Part shown: piece by piece, positions 9,402 to 17,845 of the stretch
Numbering within the stretch: the stretch's first letter is position 1
How the letters are laid out: every line of letters starts with the position of its first letter
DNA from: JAWUWD01 sp034112085
GTDB lineage: Bacteria > Bacteroidota > Bacteroidia > Cytophagales > Cyclobacteriaceae
Direction: 5' to 3'
Assembly: GCA_034112085.1 (NCBI GenBank)
Contig: JAWUWD010000086.1
Span: forward strand, 10,122-74,121
Length of the DNA: 64,000 nt
Program-made: the position numbers and the translations under genes
Notes under the pieces: model-generated
The model's input: the letters and a program-made list of their open reading frames with translations, nothing else
Told to the model about the DNA's origin: nothing
Databases searched by the model: none

Positions 9402-9854
9402 ATGACTACACTCAAGCAAATCATTCATCAAAAGTGTGTTGACCTGATAGATCAGAAAATTGCTATGCACCAAAAAGCAATGAATGACGCACAAGATGCT
9501 GCGAACAAAGAGCAACGAAGCACAGCAGGCGACAAGTATGATACGTCTCGTGCTATGAGCCAAAATGAGCGTGATATGTTCGCTCGTCAATTGGCTGAGT
9601 CACTACAAATGAAAAAAGTATTGACCTCACTTGATTCTTCCAGAGTAGCAAAAAAAATCAGTGGAGGTTCTCTGGTGCATACCTCAACGGGCAATTACTA
9701 TTTATCCGTCAGTTGTGGCAATGTTACCCACAATGGGTTAACATATTTCGCTATTTCTCCACTAACCCCACTTGGTCAGGCGATGTTGGACAAGGAGGCT
9801 GGGGGTGATTTTGTGATGAGAAACGAGCAAAATTCCATACGAAAAGTTGAGTAA
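9402..9854 (+). CDS. GreA/GreB-like domain protein
   Basis: A 150-aa protein with an N-terminal helical hairpin (KQIIHQKCVDLIDQKIAMHQ through STAGDKYDTSRAMSQNERDM) and a C-terminal beta domain (GGSLVHTSTGNYYLSVSCG, then FAISPLTPLGQAMLDKEAGG). This layout resembles Gre transcript-cleavage factors, whose C-terminal FKBP-like domain binds the RNA polymerase secondary channel rim. Similar Bacteroidota proteins are often mislabelled 3-oxoacyl-ACP synthase, but no thiolase fold or catalytic Cys is possible at this size. It lies 2 nt after the J-domain gene, so the two are probably co-translated. Function is inferred. Confidence 0.65.
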   Translation: MTTLKQIIHQKCVDLIDQKIAMHQKAMNDAQDAANKEQRSTAGDKYDTSRAMSQNERDMFARQLAESLQMKKVLTSLDSSRVAKKISGGSLVHTSTGNYYLSVSCGNVTHNGLTYFAISPLTPLGQAMLDKEAGGDFVMRNEQNSIRKVE

Positions 9855-10040
9855 TTTCTCCAGCCAATTTTCTTTAGCGCGGAGTATTTAGAATTTGAAA
9901 TAAATCAGGGATCAAAATCATGGAACAGTTTACCGCTAACAAACCTAGTTTTGCTATCCATTCAGACTATCTCTATGAGGCTCATTGATTAAAACACACC
10001 ATGTTTAGATCTTTCTGTAGATAAAAGATTATTGAGCTAA

Positions 10041-10096
10041 TTTTAAAAATCAGATTAGACCTAGTTATTTAAATAGGTTATTAATCATTTTTAAAA
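10041..10096. promoter_or_regulatory. Long imperfect dyad upstream of fur
   Basis: Two 23-nt arms (10041-10063 and 10074-10096) are complementary at 16 of 23 positions, with perfect outer (TTTTAAAAAT / ATTTTTAAAA) and inner (ACCTA / TAGGT) blocks. The dyad ends 33 nt before the fur ATG. Its position suggests an autoregulatory operator or a promoter-overlapping site; its size also allows a stem in the leader RNA. Confidence 0.45.
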
Positions 10097-10129
10097 GATT
10101 TTTGTTTCAAAGTAACATATACTGAGCTG

Positions 10130-10588
10130 ATGCCACAAAAGGAGAATGTAGTAAAGAATGCCAAAGGAATCTTCGAAGACTTCCTTTTGAAAAAAGGCTA
10201 CCGTAAAACGTCCGAACGGTTTTATGTCATTGATGAGCTTTATGCACTTGACGAGCATATTGATGTGGATAATCTTTATTTGATCATGAAAAACAAAGAA
10301 TACTCAATTAGTCGTGCGACAATTTACAACACCTTGGACCTATTGGTAGAATGTGGACTAGCGGTAAAACATCAGTTTGGAGATAAAAGCGCACTCTATG
10401 AGCAGGCGCTGACCTATAAGCATCATGATCACTTAGTGTGCAACCAATGCCACAAGATCAAAGAATTCTCTGATCCTAAAATGGATGAAATCAAAAAGAC
10501 CATTGGTAATGCTTTAGATCAAAAAATCACCAATCATTCATTGGTTTTTTATGGAGACTGTACGGTTGAGGGGTGTGAGAACAGATAG
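10130..10588 (+). CDS. fur: Fur-family transcriptional regulator
   Basis: A 152-aa metal-dependent repressor with an N-terminal winged helix (recognition region YSISRATIYNTLDLLVECGL) and a C-terminal dimerisation domain. Structural zinc ligands are Cys104/Cys107 (CNQC) and Cys144/Cys149 (C-x4-C); the metal-sensing HHDH lies at 98-101. The residue eight after the first Cys is Glu112. Fur proteins have Glu there, whereas PerR peroxide sensors have Asp. The end, ITNHSLVFYGDCTVEGC, also matches enterobacterial Fur in layout. So iron-sensing Fur is favoured even though katG follows. Confidence 0.85.
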   Translation: MPQKENVVKNAKGIFEDFLLKKGYRKTSERFYVIDELYALDEHIDVDNLYLIMKNKEYSISRATIYNTLDLLVECGLAVKHQFGDKSALYEQALTYKHHDHLVCNQCHKIKEFSDPKMDEIKKTIGNALDQKITNHSLVFYGDCTVEGCENR

Positions 10589-10912
10589 ATTATACAGTTT
10601 CTAACTATTGATTAAATAGTTCCTTAATACACTCTGTAATTCAAGTCTATTTTTAGTATTCCGAAAATTTGCATTTGGAATAGGTATTCGATCCACTAAA
10701 CATGTCTCTAGTCTCAGCAATTGAATGTATGAAGTCTCGTCTATCGAAACATAGTTTTTTAAACTAACTATAAATCTTTAAATTGATTGTGTATTCGAGT
10801 TGAATTCAATTCATTTCCTAGTCAAAATCTATGTTGTCATAAAACATATAGATGAAAATTATTCAAAATGATATTCTAAATTCACTCATCAAATAAAATA
10901 AATCTATCAAAT
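10589..10912. promoter_or_regulatory. katG upstream region with several small dyads
   Basis: A 324-nt gene-free region. It holds three small dyads: TAGTTT-TTT-AAACTA (10752-10766), the perfect palindrome TTGAATTCAA (10800-10809), and ATCTATGTT / AACATATAGAT with a one-base bulge (10827-10853). The last lies about 60 nt before the katG ATG and is the best operator candidate. None matches the OxyR spacing or the B. subtilis PerR box closely. Confidence 0.4.
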
Positions 10913-13114
10913 ATGGAAAGCAACAATAACGATGGTGAAGGTAAGTGCCCTGTGATGCATGGAGCAAAAAAGAGCGTTGCCGGCCACGGAACGGCAAACC
11001 GAGATTGGTGGCCTAATCAGTTGAAGTTGAATATCTTACGTCAACACTCTTCTTTATCTAACCCAATGGGTGAAGATTTCAATTATGCTGAAGAGTTTAA
11101 GTCTCTAGACTTAAAAACACTGAAAAAGGACCTTGTTGCTTTGATGACTGATTCTCAAGACTGGTGGCCAGCTGATTATGGTCACTATGGTGGGCTCTTT
11201 ATAAGAATGGCATGGCACAGTGCAGGAACTTACAGAACTTCTGATGGTCGTGGTGGTGGTAGCACTGGCAATCAACGTTTCGCTCCATTGAATAGCTGGC
11301 CAGATAATGGAAATCTTGACAAAGCGCGTTTACTGCTTTGGCCTATCAAACAGAAATATGGAAAGAAAATTTCTTGGGCTGATTTGATGATCCTTGCAGG
11401 TAACTGTGCTCTTGAATCTATGGGATTTGATACGTTCGGCTTCGCAGGAGGCCGTGAAGATGTTTGGGAAGCTGAGCAAGATATCTATTGGGGTTCCGAA
11501 AGAGAATGGATGGGAGATAAAAGATACTCTGGTGATCGAGAGCTAGAGAATCCCCTCGCTGCTGTCCAAATGGGACTTATCTATGTCAATCCTGAAGGGC
11601 CTAATGGTAATCCTGATCCATTGGCATCTGCCCGTGATATCCGTGAGACTTTTGCACGTATGGCCATGAATGATGAAGAAACTGTTGCACTAGTTGCAGG
11701 AGGGCATACCTTTGGGAAGGCGCATGGTGCTGCTGATCCAGATGAGCATGTCGGTGCTGAACCTGCAGGTGCTGGCATTGAAGAGCAAGGTCAAGGATGG
11801 AAGAACACTTTTGGCAGCGGTTCTGGAGACGACACAATCACTAGTGGGATAGAAGGAGCATGGACTCCAAACCCAACGCAGTGGGATAATGAATACTTTG
11901 AAGTTCTTCTAGGCTATGAGTGGGAGCTCACGAAGAGTCCTGCTGGAGCCCATCAATGGAGACCTACAGATGCTTCTAATCCTAAAAGACCGCCAGCAGC
12001 TCATGATTCATCAATAACGAAAGATTTGATGATGACTACTGCGGATATGGCACTTAAGTTAGACCCTATCTATGGGCCTATTTCAAAACGTTTTTATGAA
12101 AATCCAGCCGAATTTGCGGATGCATTTGCCAGGGCATGGTTTAAATTGACGCACCGTGACATGGGACCTCGTGCTCTGTATCTTGGTTCAGATATCCCGC
12201 CAGAAGAGTTGATCTGGCAAGATCCTATTCCAGCTGTTGACTATGTCATTAGTGATCAGGATGTCACAGACTTGAAAGCTAAGATTCTTGCTTCAGGACT
12301 GTCTGTTTCTCAACTAGTATCTACTGCTTGGGCATCAGCATCTACATTCCGTGGTTCCGACAAACGAGGAGGTGCAAATGGTAGCCGTATCCGTCTATCT
12401 CCACAGAAATATTGGGCGGTGAATAATCCAACTCAATTAGGAACAGTATTGTCGACTTTTGAGGGTATTCAAAAAGAATTTAACAGTAGTGGTAAGTCAG
12501 TTTCAATAGCTGATTTGATCGTTCTTGGGGGCGGTGTAGGCATCGAGCAGGCCGCCAAAAATGCTGGTCAAAAAGTAACCGTGCCCTTCACTCCAGGTCG
12601 TGGAGATGCATTACAAGAGCAAACGGACGTGGAATCAGTTGCCACGCTAGAGCCAGAAGCTGACGGTTTCCGAAACTATACAAAAGCGCAATTCACGGTA
12701 TCAGCCGAAGAAATGCTAATTGATAAAGCGCAATTATTAACTTTGACTGCACCTGAGATGACTGTACTTATAGGTGGTTTGAGAGTTCTTAATGTGAATT
12801 TTGATCAATCTAAACATGGTGTATTCACTGACAAATCTGAAACGTTGAGCAACGACTTCTTTGTCAACTTACTTGATTTAAGTACTACTTGGAAAGCAAC
12901 TTCAGATCATAAAGATGTATTTGAAGGACGTAATCGTGCAACAAGTGACCTTATATGGACTGGTACTAGAGTTGATCTAATCTTCGGTTCCAACTCAGAA
13001 CTAAGAGCCATTGCTGAAGTATACGCATGTGGAGATTCTCAAGAGCGCTTCACTAAGGACTTTGTAGCTGCATGGACTAAGGTAATGAACCTTGATCGCT
13101 TCGATCTGGCATAG
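10913..13114 (+). CDS. katG: Catalase-peroxidase KatG
   Basis: Heme enzyme that removes hydrogen peroxide by catalase and peroxidase cycles. The 733-aa length and two-domain (duplicated) layout are normal. The distal heme residues Arg98, Trp101 and His102 (RMAWHSAGTYR) are present. So are Tyr224 (GLIYVNPEG) and Met250 (FARMAMND), which with Trp101 form the Met-Tyr-Trp adduct needed for catalase activity, and the proximal His265 (GGHTFGKAHG). No signal peptide is seen, so it is cytoplasmic. It follows fur by 324 nt, which suggests iron- or peroxide-linked control, but a separate promoter is likely. Confidence 0.97.
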   Translation: MESNNNDGEGKCPVMHGAKKSVAGHGTANRDWWPNQLKLNILRQHSSLSNPMGEDFNYAEEFKSLDLKTLKKDLVALMTDSQDWWPADYGHYGGLFIRMAWHSAGTYRTSDGRGGGSTGNQRFAPLNSWPDNGNLDKARLLLWPIKQKYGKKISWADLMILAGNCALESMGFDTFGFAGGREDVWEAEQDIYWGSEREWMGDKRYSGDRELENPLAAVQMGLIYVNPEGPNGNPDPLASARDIRETFARMAMNDEETVALVAGGHTFGKAHGAADPDEHVGAEPAGAGIEEQGQGWKNTFGSGSGDDTITSGIEGAWTPNPTQWDNEYFEVLLGYEWELTKSPAGAHQWRPTDASNPKRPPAAHDSSITKDLMMTTADMALKLDPIYGPISKRFYENPAEFADAFARAWFKLTHRDMGPRALYLGSDIPPEELIWQDPIPAVDYVISDQDVTDLKAKILASGLSVSQLVSTAWASASTFRGSDKRGGANGSRIRLSPQKYWAVNNPTQLGTVLSTFEGIQKEFNSSGKSVSIADLIVLGGGVGIEQAAKNAGQKVTVPFTPGRGDALQEQTDVESVATLEPEADGFRNYTKAQFTVSAEEMLIDKAQLLTLTAPEMTVLIGGLRVLNVNFDQSKHGVFTDKSETLSNDFFVNLLDLSTTWKATSDHKDVFEGRNRATSDLIWTGTRVDLIFGSNSELRAIAEVYACGDSQERFTKDFVAAWTKVMNLDRFDLA

Positions 13115-13280
13115 TTGCAATATCAATGATCTCGGACCAAGCTCACAAAGTATGAGTTTGACTAAAATTTTAATTGTTTGACGCAAGTAATGATACTTTA
13201 AATACCACTAGTGGGTAGTTGATCAGTATAAAACATCTCCTTGGTATTGGGAGCCATAGCATAAAGTACAACTGACTTAG

Positions 13281-13310
13281 AGCAGAGAGTTTCTTGTTAA
13301 ACTCTCTGCT
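13281..13310. terminator. 12-bp perfect hairpin between katG and orphan gene
   Basis: AGCAGAGAGTTT / AAACTCTCTGCT with a 6-nt loop. It lies about 165 nt after katG and ends only 6 nt before the next ATG. It is not followed by a good T run, so it may be a terminator or a structure hiding the start of the next gene. Confidence 0.55.
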
Positions 13311-13316
13311 TATATT

Positions 13317-13871
13317 ATGACTAAGCTCCTTAGAATGATGCATTTGATGACATTTATTGGTAAGAGTGCTAAAAAATTCTACTTAAATCCGCAATGTATA
13401 TCTGATTTTAAGTCACTGATGAGAACAGTCACATCTGGAAGAGTGATGATCATTTCCACAAAATTTCGTTCTGATTTATTTTATGTCTCAGGGAAATCTA
13501 AAAAAAATTCAATATTAAAATTATGGGCTTTCTACGCAAATATTAGCCTTGATAGCCTTGATGGAAAAGACTTCACATCCACGATAGGAGATAAAAAATC
13601 ACTATCTATATATTTCGAAGGAATAAATATACTTGCTACAAACTCTTACTATTATAGAAACTACAAGAATGAATTCCATGATACTTTCTCCAGTGATCAT
13701 CAGAATCCAATTGCTAAAACTATTGTGCAATGCGATCAATACCTTATTGATCACACTGGCGTAAAAAGGACTCCATTAGTTACCTCGAAGGGGGAAATCA
13801 CCTCCGTTCTAATGAAGAATACATTGTCACTTGCTATGTCTATTGCGAATAATCAAACGCTGTCTAATTAA
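13317..13871 (+). CDS. Hypothetical protein (orphan)
   Basis: A 184-aa protein I do not recognise. It has no signal peptide, no long hydrophobic segment and no catalytic motif I can name. The N-terminus is Met-rich (Met at 1, 7, 8 and 11), so the exact start is uncertain. The middle alternates hydrophobic and polar residues, as in beta strands (KKSLSIYFEGINILATNSYYY), and the C-terminus is helical. A strong hairpin immediately precedes the ATG. It is flanked by gene-free DNA on both sides and is more AT-rich than its neighbours, consistent with a recently acquired or fast-evolving gene. Confidence 0.5.
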   Translation: MTKLLRMMHLMTFIGKSAKKFYLNPQCISDFKSLMRTVTSGRVMIISTKFRSDLFYVSGKSKKNSILKLWAFYANISLDSLDGKDFTSTIGDKKSLSIYFEGINILATNSYYYRNYKNEFHDTFSSDHQNPIAKTIVQCDQYLIDHTGVKRTPLVTSKGEITSVLMKNTLSLAMSIANNQTLSN

Positions 13872-14302
13872 TACAATGAATCTTTAGTTTCCTATAAAGA
13901 TTGTACCATCGAAAAAAGTAAGAACAAGGCCTTATAAATTAACTCGAGAATATTAGATTGATCGAAAGACTTAAGACTTAGAGTTTAGTGTATCGACTCA
14001 TGAGTCTTTCGTTGTATGATGTCCATTGTTAAACAGTAAATCACTAGAAACCTCTATAGTAATACGAGATATCGTTTGGACTTAATGCTCTGAAATGACG
14101 AGCTGAAGTACTCAATCTTAAAACAAAAAATTCCCATCTTGAGACAGAAGATTTCATTTTCGTAAATATGCTTCCATTCAGGATTATGCTAGACAAGTGA
14201 GATTGGAAATTTTGTATTCAGCTCATCCTTGGATAAGTATTCCAAGCCTTTTTCCCTGAATCACTAGTGTTAAATGGATTAATTTTCAATCATTCTATTT
14301 TT
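13872..14302. other. Gene-free stretch between orphan gene and ribH
   Basis: About 430 nt without a convincing frame. It contains a 9-bp inverted repeat, CGAAAGACT (13963-13971) / AGTCTTTCG (14003-14011), with shorter repeats of AAGACTTA inside the loop. That could be a structured RNA or remnant repeat. Nothing else stands out. Confidence 0.45.
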
Positions 14303-14779
14303 CTAAAACCCCAACATCTTCACAGCCGTAATAGCTGCTTCATCGCCTTTATTACCATGTTTTCCGCCTGCGCGATCCAATGCCTGCTGTTGAGTGTCAG
14401 TGGTTAATACACCAAATATCACAGGTTTACTAAATTTAAGGTTGACATCCTTGATGCCTTGTGCAACTGCATCGCAAATAAAGTCGAAGTGTCTCGTTTC
14501 TCCTTGGATCACACATCCTAGGCAAAGTACTGCATCGATTTCTTTTTCTTGTGCGAGCCACTGCCCTCCAAGGATCAATTCGAAACTCCCAGGAACAGAC
14601 TTCCTAAAGATGTTATCCTTACTCACACCATTTTCGATAAGCGTTTGGACCGCTCCCGTGTAAAGCGCTTCGGTGATTGCATCATTCCATTCTGAGACGA
14701 CTATTCCAAATTTCTTTGAAGTCATATCTGTAATGTTCTGACTACTGTGCTGACTGAGATTTTTAAGATTTGTTGCCAT
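14303..14779 (-). CDS. ribH: 6,7-dimethyl-8-ribityllumazine synthase
   Basis: Penultimate step of riboflavin synthesis: condenses 5-amino-6-ribitylaminouracil with 3,4-dihydroxy-2-butanone 4-phosphate. The 158-aa protein has the expected SVPGSFELI substrate loop, CLGCVIQGETRHFDFI with the catalytic His region, and PVIFGVLTTDTQQQALDRAG. The first 20 residues are a polar extension before the conserved GIVVSEWN start. It follows the TPR-protein gene, with a terminator-like hairpin between; other rib genes are not nearby. Confidence 0.95.
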   Translation of the reverse strand: MATNLKNLSQHSSQNITDMTSKKFGIVVSEWNDAITEALYTGAVQTLIENGVSKDNIFRKSVPGSFELILGGQWLAQEKEIDAVLCLGCVIQGETRHFDFICDAVAQGIKDVNLKFSKPVIFGVLTTDTQQQALDRAGGKHGNKGDEAAITAVKMLGF

Positions 14780-14796
14780 AGTGTCTAAATATAAAA

Positions 14797-14827
14797 AAAG
14801 GGATGAAGTTTAACACCTCATCCCTTT
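14797..14827 (-). terminator. Terminator or attenuator between TPR gene and ribH
   Basis: Perfect 10-bp stem AAAGGGATGA / TCATCCCTTT with an 11-nt loop, followed on the minus strand by a T run. It lies between the TPR-protein stop (14848) and the ribH start (14779), so it would end or attenuate read-through into ribH. Confidence 0.85.
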
Positions 14828-14847
14828 CAATTAATCTTGTCTGTCTA

Positions 14848-15549
14848 CTAATTAGATGCAGTGCTTTCCAAACGTGCCTTATGCTTTTTAGCATCTTGTA
14901 CTTCGCTAGCTTTACCGTAATTCTTTACAATTCTGTCATAGCTTTTGATTGCTCCAGCATTGTCATTTGACAGTTCGTAAGCCAAAGCTGCTTTCATCAA
15001 GTATCTTGGACTGAAGTATTCGTTTTCATTGTAGTCTGCTGCTTTGTTGTAGAAAGTTACTGCATTGCCATAATCTTTCTGCTCCATATGCGCATCACCG
15101 ATCAAGCTATAGGCTCTTGCTTGAATCAATAGATCCGAAGAACTGTAATCTTCTAAGTACAATATTGCTGATTGGAAGTCTCCTTGCTTTAAAAATGAAA
15201 CACCAGCATAATAGTTTGCTAGGTTAGCTGACTCAGTTCCACTGTAGTCTTCGATGATATCTTTGAAGCCTAATGTGTTCCCATCTCCATTCAAAGCCAA
15301 ATCAAGGCTATCTTGCTCGAAGTAGTACTCCGCCTGAAACATGTCTGATTGTGCAGATGCGTTTCTGTTGTCATTGTAATAGACATAACCAAAGTATCCA
15401 CCAATACCCAACACGAGTAATGCTAACAAGCCAAAAGTCAACCCTTTGTTTTGTTCTAAATATTGTTCTGTTTGAGAAATCTGCTCTGCAAGTGCTTCTT
15501 GGTTTTCTAGTAAGTCACTGCCTTCGTTCTCTTTTTCTTTCTTCGCCAT
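14848..15549 (-). CDS. Membrane-anchored tetratricopeptide protein
   Basis: A 233-aa protein. A charged cytoplasmic N-terminus (MAKKEKENEGSD) precedes one membrane helix near residues 38-60 (GLTFGLLALLVLGIGGYFGYVYY), then about four TPR-like helical pairs such as QARAYSLIGDAHMEQKDYGN. This layout matches YfgM-like scaffold proteins of the inner membrane, which hold folding or secretion partners. The ATG at 15549 is preferred over an upstream TTG. It often neighbours ribH in Bacteroidota. Confidence 0.82.
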   Translation of the reverse strand: MAKKEKENEGSDLLENQEALAEQISQTEQYLEQNKGLTFGLLALLVLGIGGYFGYVYYNDNRNASAQSDMFQAEYYFEQDSLDLALNGDGNTLGFKDIIEDYSGTESANLANYYAGVSFLKQGDFQSAILYLEDYSSSDLLIQARAYSLIGDAHMEQKDYGNAVTFYNKAADYNENEYFSPRYLMKAALAYELSNDNAGAIKSYDRIVKNYGKASEVQDAKKHKARLESTASN

Positions 15550-15631
15550 CTTCAAAAATTTAAGGATGCAATATTACGCAATAAATGATTAATATGAAAT
15601 TCTCTTGGTCATTATTAGCAACTACTGCTAC

Positions 15632-16666
15632 TTAGTCCATGATGTAAGGGTAATCTTCTTGTACATACACATCTTTGAATGCCTCAGAAGGATCAGGAAA
15701 TGCTGATTTTTCTGCAAAATCAACACATTCTAGGACATGAGCCTTGATCGCTGCATCAATATCTTCTAACTCTTTCTCAGTAGCATACTTCTTACTCAAG
15801 AGAACATCTTTGACTTGCACGATTGGATCACGCTCTTTGTATTCAGCAAGTTCTTCTTTAGTTCTGTATTTCGCAGGATCGGACATAGAGTGTCCTTTAT
15901 ATCTGTACGTTCTGAACTCTAATAAGGTAGGTCCATCCCCCTTTCTCGCTCTTTTGGCTGCATCCTCTACTGCATAGTGTACTTCCTCTACAGACATCGC
16001 ATTGACTGCTGCGGAAGGCATGTCGTATGATCTTCCTAAAGTAGATAGATCAGTTACATTAGAAGTACGCTCAACAGAAGTACCCATTGCATAACCATTG
16101 TTTTCTATAACAAATATCACTGGAAGTTTCCAGAGCATTGCATAGTTGAGTGCTTCATGGAATGCCCCTTGGCGCACCGCTCCATCACCCATATAACACA
16201 TGCAAAGTTTACCCGTCTTGTTATATTTCTCAGCGAAGGCTATACCAGCACCTAGTGGTACTTGTCCACCTACTATTCCATGGCCTCCAAAGAAATTATT
16301 TTCTTTGTCAAACATGTGCATCGAGCCACCTTTACCTTTTGATATTCCCGTTTCCTTTCCATAAAGCTCAGCCATTATTTTCTTTGGGTCAGAACCCAAA
16401 GCAATTGGATGAGCGTGATCTCTATAGGCCGTGATATACTTATCACCTTTTTCTAATGCCGAAACAGCACCAGCCACACAAGCCTCTTGTCCTATGTACA
16501 AATGACAAAAACCCTTGATCTTCTGCTGACCATAAAGCTGTCCTGTCTTCTCTTCAAACTTTCTCATCAACTGCATAGTCTCATACCAAGCCATGTAGGT
16601 CTCTTTTGAGAATTTGCTCTTGCTAGCCGCTTTAGTTTTGCTCTTTCCTTTTGTTGTCGCTGCCAT
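15632..16666 (-). CDS. pdhA: Pyruvate dehydrogenase E1 component, alpha subunit
   Basis: Thiamine-diphosphate decarboxylase subunit that feeds acetyl-CoA synthesis, working with E1 beta, E2 and Lpd. From ATG 16666 it has 344 aa, with a Lys/Ser-rich tail before SKETYMAWYETMQLMRKFEE. The ThDP/Mg motif is GDGAVRQGAFHEALNYAMLW with IENN after it, and the phosphorylation-loop region RYKGHSMSDPAKYRTKEE is conserved. E1 beta and E2 are not in the window. The gene diverges from recF across about 50 nt. Confidence 0.95.
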   Translation of the reverse strand: MAATTKGKSKTKAASKSKFSKETYMAWYETMQLMRKFEEKTGQLYGQQKIKGFCHLYIGQEACVAGAVSALEKGDKYITAYRDHAHPIALGSDPKKIMAELYGKETGISKGKGGSMHMFDKENNFFGGHGIVGGQVPLGAGIAFAEKYNKTGKLCMCYMGDGAVRQGAFHEALNYAMLWKLPVIFVIENNGYAMGTSVERTSNVTDLSTLGRSYDMPSAAVNAMSVEEVHYAVEDAAKRARKGDGPTLLEFRTYRYKGHSMSDPAKYRTKEELAEYKERDPIVQVKDVLLSKKYATEKELEDIDAAIKAHVLECVDFAEKSAFPDPSEAFKDVYVQEDYPYIMD

Positions 16667-16717
16667 AGTATTATTTTTGATCAAATTATGGACTGCGAAA
16701 ATAACTAAAAAAAGTTA

Positions 16718-17821
16718 ATGCAACTCAAAAAGGTCAGTTTGTTTGCCTTCAAGAACTACTCTGAAGCCACTTTAGAATTTTCAAGCGGAGTCAATTGCTT
16801 TGTTGGACACAATGGCGGTGGTAAGACTAATATACTCGATGCAATCCATTATTTATCTATGACCAAGAGCGCTATCAACAGTATTGATAGTCAAAGTATT
16901 CTGCATGGTGAAAGACTAGCTACCATCAATGGCGACATCTTGCTAGATGGACAGGATTATCAAGTAATCTGCGCACTCCAACAAGGGCAGAAAAAAATAA
17001 TCAAAGTCAACCAGTCAGAATACGACAAGCTAAGTGAACATATCGGTCGATTTCCAGTGGTGTTGATAGCTCCCAATGACACCGATATTATTCGCGATAG
17101 CAGTGAAGTCCGCAGGAAATTTTTCGATAGCATACTCTCGCAATTAGACCGCCATTATCTTGGCCAACTCATCCAGTACAATCACTACCTGAAACAACGC
17201 AATAGCTTACTCAAGCAGTTGTCTTCGGGGCAGCAATCAGATTATGACTTACTGGCACCTTATGATCATCATCTAGTCAAGGTTGGTTCGCAAATCCACC
17301 TATCTAGAAAGAAATTTGTAGATGAATATTTGCCTATACTCATTGGGCACTATCAAAACTTAAGTGAAGGAAAAGAAGCAATTAACTTGACCTACTCATC
17401 ACAACTTTCGGAAGCTGATTTCGAATCAAATTATAAGGACGCTTTGCAAAAAGACTTGATACTTCAGCGGACCAACTTTGGCATCCATAAGGATCAATAT
17501 TTATTTGAGATAGATGACCTTCCTATTAAAAAATTTGGCTCCCAAGGGCAGCAAAAATCATTTCTTATTGCACTGAAGCTCGCGCATTTTGACATCATAA
17601 AGAACGAGAAAGGAGTCAAACCATTGCTACTTCTCGATGATATATTTGACAAGCTTGACGACTTTAGAATCCAAAAGCTAGTCGAAATGGTGGCAAAAGA
17701 CAATTTCGGTCAGTTATTCATCACAGACGCAAGACCCGAACGGAGCAAAGAGATCTTGCAGAATATCACCTCTGAGATTAAGTTTTTCATGGTCAATGAT
17801 GGTAATATCTCTGCTAGTTGA
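16718..17821 (+). CDS. recF: DNA replication/repair protein RecF
   Basis: SMC-like ATPase that loads RecA at gapped DNA with RecO and RecR. The 367-aa length is normal. Walker A is GHNGGGKT (30-37), the ABC signature region is FGSQGQQKSFLIALKLA, and Walker B is PLLLLDDIFDKLD. The N-terminus (MQLKKVSLFAFKNYSEATLEF) is typical. It is followed after 24 nt by the DUF721 gene, a common pairing, and is not next to dnaA or dnaN here. Confidence 0.95.
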   Translation: MQLKKVSLFAFKNYSEATLEFSSGVNCFVGHNGGGKTNILDAIHYLSMTKSAINSIDSQSILHGERLATINGDILLDGQDYQVICALQQGQKKIIKVNQSEYDKLSEHIGRFPVVLIAPNDTDIIRDSSEVRRKFFDSILSQLDRHYLGQLIQYNHYLKQRNSLLKQLSSGQQSDYDLLAPYDHHLVKVGSQIHLSRKKFVDEYLPILIGHYQNLSEGKEAINLTYSSQLSEADFESNYKDALQKDLILQRTNFGIHKDQYLFEIDDLPIKKFGSQGQQKSFLIALKLAHFDIIKNEKGVKPLLLLDDIFDKLDDFRIQKLVEMVAKDNFGQLFITDARPERSKEILQNITSEIKFFMVNDGNISAS

Positions 17822-17845
17822 TTAGTTTATAACTACCTTTATGCC

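Noticed and set aside
9402..9854. 3-oxoacyl-ACP synthase
   Set aside because: Similar proteins carry this label, but 150 aa with a helical hairpin and no catalytic Cys cannot be a ketosynthase.
10130..10588. Annotation as PerR
   Set aside because: The diagnostic residue is Glu rather than Asp, and the zinc motif matches Fur; proximity to katG alone is not enough.
11581..11837. Two minus-strand frames inside katG
   Set aside because: They are antisense to the conserved heme domain of katG and have low-complexity, Cys/Pro/Gln-rich translations.
13872..14302. tRNA or riboswitch (FMN) ahead of ribH
   Set aside because: ribH is on the minus strand, so this gap is downstream of it. No cloverleaf or FMN-riboswitch core was seen here or upstream of ribH.
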